Shown: piece by piece, positions 54,496 through 64,000 of the stretch
How the letters are laid out: every line of letters starts with the position of its first letter
Numbering within the stretch: position 1 is the first letter of the stretch
NCBI RefSeq assembly: GCF_000247815.1
Contig: NC_021671.1
Coordinates: forward strand, 20,388,038 to 20,452,037
Length of the DNA stretch: 64,000 bases
Direction of reading: 5' to 3'
Origin: Ficedula albicollis
Taxonomy: Eukaryota; Chordata; Aves; Passeriformes; Muscicapidae
The notes under the pieces: model-generated
Told to the model about the DNA's origin: nothing
Databases searched by the model: none
Seen by the model: only the letters and a program-made list of their open reading frames with translations
Position numbers and translations under genes: made by a program

Positions 54496-55403
54496 CCACT
54501 GATGCTAATGGGGGAGCTGAGACATCTGTGTAAGTCATGGCACACGTGGATGCTGGAAGTATAAAACACACTGGGAGAGCTGAAGGCTCCAACAGCAAAC
54601 CTCAGCCCAAATGTTCTTCAGCTCTGACAGTTTGTAACTCTCCCTCACCAAATATCAGCAAGCAGCTCCCTTCAGAACAGTAAGGCTTGGAACACTCACT
54701 AAGGATCTGCAACACTGTGCTTCAAAGGCCAAATATCCAGTTAGCTGTGAGTCACATCCCATGTATTGATCTCATGCCATCTGGAAGCACAAGCTCAAAT
54801 AACCACCATCTCCTGTTGTGTAACTCCAACAAAGTCAAACTGCCAAGGTATTTGCAGTCTCTGAAAGAGTTACTGGGAAGAATACTTGCTGGCCCTAGGT
54901 AGGTAAAAAATAAGAATTTGTTATGATATTGGACAAAATAGAACCAGGGCAGAATAAGCCCCCTTAAGATAATAGATGATAAAAGTAAAGGAAAAAGGGG
55001 TCAAGAACAGTCAATAGCTGGAACAGAGGATTGGGCACATAGCCATTCTGGTGGATTTGGGCCAGATATAGCCTGAGGCTGTACTTAAGCAGCTCTGAGT
55101 TGGAATGTTTAGATGTTAGTTTGAATGGCTATGAAAGTTTAATTAATGTCTGAGGGGCTTGGGGAGACAGATGAGCAGAGAATTAACATTCAAAAATTTC
55201 TTCCCATAATGAAACCCTATTAGTTTCTCATAAAACTTACAAATGCAAAGAGAAATATATGAGAATGTTTTCTTTTGTTACTAAAGAAGAATTCTTTCAT
55301 GAGGCTCAGAATTGTTACTACAGCTGTACTTATTTCCTGTCTAAACTAAGAGGCTTATTTGTAAATGTCTTCAGTTTCAAAATACTGTGGGCAGAAAGAA
55401 AAA
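54496..55403. other. Non-coding stretch
   Basis: Unique DNA, no gene or repeat recognised. Confidence 0.6.
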
Positions 55404-55620
55404 AAACAAATCCATACATTTGTGTCTTTATTGCAAACAAAAGACAGAAGGTGCATTTCCCTGGCACTATGTACCTTAGTGTGCCAAACTCAGTTGCAAA
55501 AAAGTTGAAGTGAAACAAATCCATACATTTGTGTCTTTATTGCACACAAAAGACAGAAGGTGCATTTCCCTGACACTATGTACCTTAGTGTGCCAAACTC
55601 AGTAGCAAAAAAGTTGAAGT
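55404..55620. repeat. Two-copy tandem duplication, 109-bp unit
   Basis: Copies start at 55404 and 55513 (aaacaaatccatacatttgt) and end gcaaaaaagttgaag. Three substitutions are visible (gcaaac/gcacac, ctggca/ctgaca, gttgc/gtagc). Confidence 0.95.
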
Positions 55621-58600
55621 ATGTGAGGATGTATTTTGTAGCTGCACAAACCTTATCAGTCTTGGTGCCTTGGACATGTATTGATCACGCTCTGTGACGA
55701 GGCAGAGTTTTCCCCTGCAGTATAGAGTTGCATACTTAACTGTGCATGGCATTTCTGCCTTCCTGCTGCAGCGTTCAGCACTAATTAGTCCCAGATACAT
55801 TGGATTGTACCCTTAGATCATTAACATGTTTTGGTAAGCTAAACATTTAATTTGCATTGTTATGTGTGGTATTATGAGTACATTCAGTACACGATATAAT
55901 GCCTGGAAACCTACCCATATATGCAAAAAGTGAGTAAAAAATGCAACCCTTTGCTTGTGCACATCCTCTTCTTGGGTCCTGAAGCAGATGTTTACTAAAC
56001 ACCCTTGGTTTTGAATGCTGATTTTTTTTTCCACAGCTCAGTGAATCCACACATCCCCCACCTTTGATCAGGCTCTGTAAGCACCATCAGCCAGGCTCTC
56101 TTTTTCCTTCCAAAGAAGAAAGTTGTCTTCACCACTCAAAATAACACTGTCCCCTTAACTTGGCAAAATAATCAGGACAGGGAATATTCCATCTTGTATC
56201 ACAATAAGTTTATAAGTCTGGCAGAGCTTTTTGCCCTTCATGTTGGATAGAAGCAGGAGTGCTGTGCTACTGAAAAGTGGAGATTTACGGGTTTTCCAGA
56301 GTATTCACGGGTATTTATTTTTCCTTCATCTGTCCCCCAGGACTCCCTGTAGGTAGCTGGCCAGCCAGCTTAGTTCCTGTTGAAGTGATTATTTAATGTG
56401 GTGAGAATGTGTTTATTGTGTGGTTAATGACGACAGAAATTTAGAGCCTTGGATGGGTGCCTCTTTTTTCTTCCCTAAATCTAAGCAAATGCATGAAAAT
56501 CAACCTATTTTTCTTCCTCATTTTTCTCAGTTACCAAAAGCAACTGGAGCCCAGGGAATTTAATTGGACTTCCATATTAAAGGCACATTTCTTCACCTTT
56601 GCTAAACCTTTGTGCATTTTCTTTCTGGTATAGAACTGTAGACTCAGCTTAGATAGGTTTACTTGGAAATCCTGTTTGAAAATCAAACTCACATATTTTT
56701 TTCTCTAAAATGCCTACAAAGAGACACATTTGAATGACAAGCATTTTTGAACAAGCATGCTTAGATATTAGGTAGGTTATTTTTAAAATGTCTGAATGAG
56801 GAGTTCTTATTTTCATGGATGTTAATCACCATATCCAGTGGAATTCACTGGGGTTGTGTGTTTTTCTGCAGTTCAGAGAATTAGTCCTTTCCACGCAAGA
56901 GACCAACATTTAGGCTTGAAAATGTGGATGACATTATCAGGAATATGGACAAGCAATTCTAAAGGCATCTGTTTAGAGACTTGTAATGAAGGAGGAAGCC
57001 AAGAGAGCATTACCGGACTGCTGTGGCAATGGGTGTGTTACACTGTGGTAGCACAGCACCAGCTCTTCATTCCTGTACAATAAACCTATGTGCAAACACC
57101 TCCACATCAACATGTATGTAAAGAATCTTGGGCTTGCTGATAATCTGGAAAACAAAGTTCATAAGAGCAGCTAGAAATAATCCTTCCCCATCTGTAACTG
57201 GAGCATTCCTTGAGCTATGCAAATGTAAAACAAAGTTTCTGTCATCTCCGTGTTAGGAACAGGAAGCTCCAGACCTCTGAACTTCCCAAGGCTTGAGCTT
57301 TTCAAACATAGCTCATTTGCAAGAGAATAAATGATGAATAAGGTTTGGGTGCTGCTCACAGAATATGTATGAGAATCACAATGGTAATTTTTACTTTTTC
57401 CCATACAATTGCTTTGGGGTCTTTTCTGTTCCTAATTAGAAGTCTGTACACAAATGAAGATATCTACAGATTTTGAACATGATTTGAAAGAACAGAGTCT
57501 ACAAAACAACAAAACTAAGGGATGAAAAATCGTGATGTCTAAAGAACAATGCATTAAGGATGTTCATTTCTCAAAAGGGAACTACCACACTGATGGCAAT
57601 GTGGCATTTTAGGAATTCCTTTCCCAGTATACAGCAGTGGAGTCTACAGGGCAATGGGAGTGTTGAAATTATCTGTTTGGTGCCAGCTCCGGCCTCCTCA
57701 TCAAATAAATACTTTTGGTCACCAAAAAATTTTAATGCTGCTGCTTTTGATGATTTCTTCATCATTTAGCTTCTCCTTTCCTTTGCAGGGATGATTTTTA
57801 GGAAGATGCAGTGTCTGCAAGAATATCTTAAGATGCTTCAGCTGTTTCTTCTGTGGCATGAGTGATCAGTTTTCAGGACCTTTGCTTTAACTGGAGGCAT
57901 CACAGCTATAAACCATTGGCTCCTTATCTCTGCCCAAGACAGGGCTACATTGCCCATTATAAATCCTGCCAACATTGTTAGAGAACATACTGCAGAAAGA
58001 ACCCTCTGAATCTGCTTCTGAGGCAAAAAAGTAACATCTGCTCTTTTCTAGTGTCTTCTGGTATCCTCGCAATGAACCAATTCATTATTAATGATATTAT
58101 ATTTATAGCCAATTCAATGGAAATCAATTCATTAGGCTGAGAAGTTCTGCATGGCGACCCCTGAAGCCTTATCCTACTCATTAATTAAAGTCAGGTTTTG
58201 TCACTAATTACACTAGGAGCATGCTCTAAAGAGAATTATGTATAAACCCTGGCCATTGCAGACTATAGATTATAGACAGAAGAACAAAAAACTGCCAGAA
58301 CTACTGAAGTTCTATTTAAATTCAAGCTTCATCTGCACCAACTCCAGAGAACTTTTTGTCTGTTCCCTGTACACCAGTAGGTACAGAAGTGGTAAAAATG
58401 CCTTTTAGTCTGAAGAACCCCAAAAAGCTTTACAATCAGAAACCACTTGAACACTGTGCTGAAGTGCAGTCTCCTTTGTGTTGAGAGGGAGCTGAGCAGC
58501 TGCACTTCAACACCAGCACACAGCAATTTCAAAGTACACAATATCAATTCTGACTGACTGAAACCACAAGGATGAATTTATGCCAAAATAATGTGGCTGC

Positions 58601-59905
58601 CCAGAGTTCTGCTCCCCATCGAAACTCTCACAAAGACCTGCCAACAGAAAACTGATCCCTACTTTTCTTTTTTCCCTTTGCTTTCCTCCAAAGTAGAAAC
58701 GGGCTGCAGCTGCAGTATGCTGCAGCATAGATCCTTTCTGCTTTGTCTTTTGCTTAAAAGGAAGATGTGCAAAGATCATCAAGTACAAACAGTAAAGGTT
58801 TCACATGTGCAGGGTGGCCACTACTGAAAGTTGTTAACAGAGCTCTACAAAGAACTCAAACATCAGTAGTCTATGCATTTATTCCATGCTTATATTTTTG
58901 TGCTTTCTCACAATTGAAGCACATTTTCCAGTAAGCTTGTATTTCCTCAGGTAGAGAAAGTATTAGTGACTTGCAACTTGTCTTTCTTCAATTTACAGCA
59001 AGATTGCAGACCAGCATAACCCTCTCTGCTTGCCTTAGGTCAAACTACTCTAGGTATCCTCACGAATGGGAAAAATCTTTGTGATTCAAAGACTCATACA
59101 CACTTGATTAAAGCATGAGAAGTATCTGTTATAAAGATACATTGAGTTGACATGATTATTTTTTGTGTACAGACACAATCTCCATTAGTTTTAGAACTCC
59201 AAGTATAACCTTTGCTCATATGCCATTACTCCCTCTCTCAGTGGTTTACTCTTTATGAACATCCCAGAGGCACTGACAGCACAACTGCTTAAGAATCTCC
59301 TTGTGCTGTGCAAGCAGATATGTGGTACATTTTCAGGATAAAGGACTGAACTGTCATCATCAAAATACAGGAGTTGAATATGGTTCTTGTAAGCTCCATC
59401 AAGCTATGAAGGATAGGTGTAACAGTTTGCCATGCTTTTACACAACAGCATTAAATAGTCAAAGCTCACTGAAATTAAATGTATTTGAGTCTGTCCATAC
59501 AGGAAAAGAAAGTTATTCCACCCCATTACATCAGGAAGAATAAATCTTAATTATGCTGTTGGCATGAAGTTACAGAATAATGCATAGCTGAGAAAGACTT
59601 TCTAAGCTTTGAAAAAATATTTTCTTCTTTTAGCATAGAATGCTTTTTTAATATCAGTAATAATTAATTTCTTTATAATGATGTCACAGTTATCTTACAT
59701 ACCTTTTAAACTGCAGTCTTTAGCTGTGTTGATTACTTTAACCTATGTTAACATTCAATATTCATGGAAATAAAAGGGGTTTATGTCCTTCAGATAATTT
59801 TTATTGCTGTACAGAAGTCCCAGAATGCTTTTAATTCAGCTACCTTAATACTAAAATGATACCTACTCCTTAGTTATAGGTACAAACACATGTGTAAAGT
59901 CTAGA
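55621..59905. other. Non-coding stretch, no recognised gene
   Basis: About 4.3 kb of mostly AT-rich DNA. A good acceptor-like motif (tgtgtttttctgcag) at 56857-56871 leads into an open frame, but no downstream donor or protein similarity supports an exon. A 14-base perfect palindrome (tatgctgcagcata) lies around 58718. No transposon was recognised. Confidence 0.5.
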
Positions 59906-60702
59906 ATCATGGAAACGGAGAATAGTTTGGGTTGGAAAGGATGTTTAAAGATCATTTAGTGCACTCTCTTTCCATGGGTACAGACATATTTTACTAGATT
60001 GCTCTAGCTGCATTCTCCCTGGCCTGGAACACTTCCAGTGTTGGCACATCCACAGTTTTTCTGGGCACAGTTTTTCTAAACCTACCATCTTTCAGTTTAA
60101 AACCTTTACCCCCTTTGTCCTGACAATACATGCCCTGACAAAAAGTCCCTATATTCTTATCACCTCTCTTTATATATTAGTATACTGCAAAAAAATCTCT
60201 CCAGATCTTCTCTTCTCCAGGCACCCCCAAGTCTCTCTGCATTTCTATACAGAGGATCACCTTCATGGTCCTCCTCTGGATCTGCTCCAACAGATTGATG
60301 TCTTGAGCTGGACACAGCACTCCAGGCGGGGTCTCAAGAGCAGAGCACAGAGACACAGCCACCTCCCTCAGCCTGCTGGCCATGCAGCCCAGGGTGTGGT
60401 TGGGTTTCTGGGCTGCAAGCACACATTGCCAGCTCATACTCAATTTTTCTTTTGCTACTACCCCCAAGTCCTTCTCCAGGGGGCTTTTATCAATTCTTTA
60501 ATCTCTTAGTCTGTATGGATACTGGGGATTCCCCAACTTAGTTGTAGGATCTTGCACTAGACCTTGTTGAGTTGCATGAAGTTCCCATGGGCCCTCTCCT
60601 TAAGCCTGCCAAGGTCCTACAGGATGGTATCCCACCCTTCAGGCATGTCAGCTGCCCTGTTCAGGTTGGGATCAGCTGCAAACCCACTGAGGGTGCACTC
60701 AG
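59906..60702 (-). mobile_element. CR1 LINE, ORF2 C-terminus and 3' UTR, decayed
   Basis: The 3' terminus lies at the left (tagaatcatggaaacggaga, then gtttgggttggaaaggatgt), so the element is on the minus strand. It continues through CR1 3' UTR blocks (cagtttaaaacctttacccc) into the C-terminal part of ORF2. There the minus strand reads VLAAQKPNHTLGC near 60410 and SREV/LREVAVSLCSALE near 60370-60330, then LLEQIQRRTMKVI near 60280. These are the family's AAQKANRILGC and LLERVQRR blocks, downstream of the reverse-transcriptase catalytic core. The 5' side fades out near 60700 (actgagggtgcactcagtcc). Stops and substitutions show it is inactive. Longest CR1 3' segment in the window. Confidence 0.92.
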
Positions 60703-62129
60703 TCCAAGTATAATACAAAGTGGATGATTATTCTCTTGCAAAGCAAGCACATACTCTGAACTGAAATGTCATAGGTCAAACAGGTCTTCCAGATTCCAAA
60801 AAACATCAAATGCCTTGTTAAAAACATAATTGAACTGGTAGCAGAAACTGCTCTGTAAAATGTCAGGGGGTATATAGAATATTCTATAGAATAGAGTGTA
60901 TAGAATATTCTGGCCTGTTTGTTGTGGAAAAGAGAAAAATCAATCTGGAATATTGCATAGATGTGTAGAGCTCACTGCAATGGATCTGCAAACTGCAAAT
61001 GGTAACAGCTGCTGATTGATTATGGTTTTAATTGCCATGCTCCATATGTCAACCGACCTTTATTAGCTTTATGTTGTAACTTTTATTTCCATTAGAAACC
61101 ACTAATAGAACATAATATCATCTTTTTGTAATTTGCAATTTGATTAGTGTCTATTTAATAATAGATTTGTCAAGAACATTAGGAAGTTGATTGTAAAATT
61201 TCCTGGAGGAGAGGTAGGCCAAAAGGTCTAAAGAAGAGATGATAAAAAAGGCACTATGTGGAAATAATTGGGTATCATAGACTTCTGGTAATCATTTTGA
61301 GAAATGTGGGAATAAAGAATGGCCGCAAGATTGCCTCTTTCTTACAGAGTTCTCAGAAGTTCTCACGTCTGGGAGGAAGAAGTGCTGAGAGATGGCATCC
61401 CTCAATCCACAGCATTATACACAGCAGGAACACCTGTGAATTTTCTGGGCATAGCTGACAGCTTCCAGAAGAAGGTCTGGATTGTTTTATTCCCTAAAAC
61501 TCAGTAAAGCTGTACTGGCTCTAACCAAGCAAGGAGAATAAAGCCGGTCTGACAGGTTGGGTGAAGTTCAATCTTTGCATTAAGATGGCAAAAAGAGATG
61601 GCAGCATTTGCTGAGCACTGGTATGGCATGCTCTGACCTCAAGACTGTTTTGAGATTATTCTGACTCAACTGAAACAAATGTAAACAATGTGTAAACATT
61701 GTATAAATAATGAAGTAAAGTAAAATGAATTTAGGGCTTTACAAATTCTAAAACAAAGGTAGAGATAAAACAGAGGTAAACATATCCAGGTGATGATTTC
61801 ACTGCTTTTTAAAAACTGTTCTAATCTTATTTCAGAGGCAGAATCTCTTCCTGGCAGATTCATCATTTCATCATCCACATTCATGCCTGTGTAGATGAAA
61901 AGTCCCCATCTTAGTCTGTTCTTGCCAAAAATTATCATGGCAGTTTCAATTTTCATCTGTTCTCCATAGATACTGACTATCATTTTTATCCTTAGCCAAG
62001 CTTAAATGCTATGTATGCAAGGACTTGCTACAAGAGCCCGGGAGCTGCCGAGTTGCAGCTGTTCTATCTTAAATCTAAATTGATGCTGAACTTGCAGAGC
62101 GTGCAGCCTAGAGTCTGATGTTCCCTCAA
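60703..62129. other. Non-coding stretch with a 16-bp palindrome
   Basis: AT-rich DNA. TATAGAATATTCTATA at 60873-60888 is a perfect palindrome, and most of it recurs at 60899-60910. No gene or further transposon was recognised. CR1 similarity past 60702 is too weak to call. Confidence 0.55.
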
Positions 62130-62330
62130 CACTCAACACTTCCAGGAATGGGCATCTACTGTTCCTGTGAACAACCTATTCCAGTGTTTCACCACTCTCC
62201 TTTTCTTCCTTATCTCTGATCTAAATTGACCTTTTAAGTTAAAACTATTACCCCTTGTCCTATTGCAACAGTCCACACTAATGTGTCTGTCCTTACCATT
62301 CTTGTAGTCTCCCTAGAAATACTGAACTGC
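62130..62330 (-). mobile_element. Old CR1 3'-UTR fragment
   Basis: On the + strand aacacttccaggaatgggca, then aacctattccagtgtttcac and taccccttgtcctattgcaa are diverged versions of reversed CR1 3' UTR blocks (cactttcaggaatggggcat, aacctgttccagtgcctcac, cccccttgtcctatca). The terminal repeat is missing. Older or more decayed than the copy at 59.9 kb, and a separate insertion or a detached piece. Confidence 0.82.
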
Positions 62331-63892
62331 TGCTGTGAATGTTAACATGTTGATCAAAATGTGTTAAAAAGGCCTACCTGGCCATTATAAAATGGCAGAT
62401 TACTGACTCTCTTCTCTCTTCATGTTGTACCCAATTGAGATACACGTTTTCTACCATCCACCAGAAAAAGAACAAATTCTTGCTTCGGTTTTATTTTTGG
62501 GATAATTAGTTTGGATTTGCTCTGGACTTTCAGGGGAAAGGTAGGGTGAAATTTGCTTTCATTGAATAATTTCTCTTAATTCTTTTCATAGGCTTGCTGG
62601 AAATACAGCACTAATTTTCAAGAAAAAAAATCTAAAATTAAAAAAAGAGAAAAGGGGGGAGTGTTGTCATGGATGAGAGCAAAAAGGCCATTTTGTCCAA
62701 AGTTGTTTCATGTGTTTTACTGCTGTGCTATGCCTTCCATTGTGGAGACTATATTGATAATCCAGGGGAATGTCTTCTCCTTTATTAATGTAACACACAA
62801 ATATCTGCCTATTTAAATCTGAATACATGCAAATGCCTAAATATTTCACAGGCCTGAGCTATGTCGTTCTTTCTCAATCACAAACATATGTTGCGTATAT
62901 TTAGCCGTTCTCTTTAAAAAAGGGCCTTCGTTTTCTTCAGGTTAAAGGAAAAATCTGTTTTCCTTTTTCCAGCATTATATCTAGTCAAGGAGAGAAAGCT
63001 GCTCTAGAACTGGTGTTGTAATTCCCTCAAAACACACCATGCTGTGCAAATTATAAGGAGAAGAACTACGAAAGCCAAGGATACAAATTAGTAGACAAGA
63101 AAAACTCTGTATTATTTTCAGTGAGCACTTCTGAAACATCACTGTTTCTTTCTACAGACTGCTAAAAAATGAAATAATCTCAGCCAATTATGGTTTCTTG
63201 TAAATGACTTTAAAAATATGAAAAAGCCTAAAGCAGTCATTTTGTTATGTCAGTTTACATTGTAGTCCAGCAGATTTTAACAAGTGCAGCATAACTCCAT
63301 ATTCACCTTAATTTAGCATAACTTTTTAATCTGTTTGGATAAATAGAAGATCTAACAGTGATTTAACAGCAGGTGGGGTTTAGACATATTAAAAAAGCCT
63401 GAAATAGACATTTTAAGGGTGCCTTAAAAAAAATTAATAAAATCTTTGCTTAGTAAAGGAGCCCCTTTAAAGTGCTTAACTTTTAACTACCTGAAATCAC
63501 AGAAACATGTGAACTGCATGTAAACTAGTGAAAAATAATGGGAAATGAATTGTTCCTTATTATGACAAACATCTTGAACCATCTTTGCTCCTGTTGTATG
63601 GTAACAGCATTTAAATTATCTTGTCATTTATTAATGATTATTTATTAAGAGAATGGGAGAGTGCAATGTCATTTCATTGTATTTAATCTATCGTGTCACT
63701 TAGCTCCATTACAAAGAATTCCTTCAAATCCAACCAACACACCTGCTTCCCCTCTCACTCACCCCTAGCAGGGTATTGGGAAATAATACCTGTTCTAAAA
63801 ATGGTGTCCTAGAGTTTACTCCTTCACCCCTTTGGTTGCTTAGCAGAGTAATGTGATCTACTAATCTGTTTGGGATTAAATTATTTGGGGTA
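62331..63892. other. AT-rich non-coding stretch
   Basis: AT-rich unique DNA with short A runs, no exon, RNA gene or transposon recognised. Confidence 0.6.
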
Positions 63893-63917
63893 ACACACAC
63901 ACACACACACACACACA
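63893..63917. repeat. (AC)n microsatellite, about 12 copies
   Basis: 25 bases of perfect AC repeat between ggggta and tattcat. Confidence 0.97.
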
Positions 63918-64000
63918 TATTCATAGTTCACCCTGCCCCCGCCCCTTTACCTCAAAACTGAAATTGTTCCACAAGCTTTTCTTTAAAAGGAAAATTTACT

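Noticed and set aside
56857..57083. Acceptor-like motif followed by an open frame
   Set aside because: No donor at the end of the frame and no recognisable protein.

Overview
This looks like vertebrate nuclear DNA, most likely from a bird. Every transposon remnant I can recognise is a CR1-type LINE. They include the endonuclease region, the reverse-transcriptase C-terminus and characteristic 3' ends, and there is no recognisable L1, Alu-like SINE or intact LTR element. The background is AT-rich and largely non-coding, with stops dense in all frames and no operon-like layout. I found no complete protein-coding gene, no rRNA or tRNA, and no CRISPR array. The window reads as intergenic or long-intron sequence. 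CR1 also dominates turtle and crocodilian genomes, so the bird call rests on the subfamily sequences and is not certain.

Layout. Bases 1-666 are uninterrupted C and run off the left edge of the window. They abut a very GC- and CpG-rich block (667-865) that could be a promoter or untranslated first exon. From about 0.9 to 31.5 kb the sequence is AT-rich, with CR1 remnants at 9.8-10.4, 15.1-16.0, 20.1-20.2, 20.8-21.4 and 30.5 kb. A second C run of 870 bases (31564-32433) is bracketed by two similar TAG/poly-A/GT stretches. From 32.5 to 64 kb the DNA is again mostly unique. It holds a weak candidate first coding exon on the minus strand (36319-36362), a perfect 55-copy GAAA array (39589-39808), a 32-base C run (48218-48249), two more CR1 remnants (59.9-60.7 and 62.1-62.3 kb) and a short CA repeat near the right end.

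The unusual features are structural. There are three pure C tracts, all with C on the + strand. There is also an abundance of two-copy local tandem duplications, twelve noted with units of about 49-188 bp, most differing at only a few bases. One of these duplications ends exactly at the 32-base C run, and the 870-base run lies between two copies of another near-duplicate. Real biology (replication slippage or repair at structure-forming DNA) and assembly error are both live explanations, and sequence alone cannot separate them. I did not find a convincing new multi-gene system.
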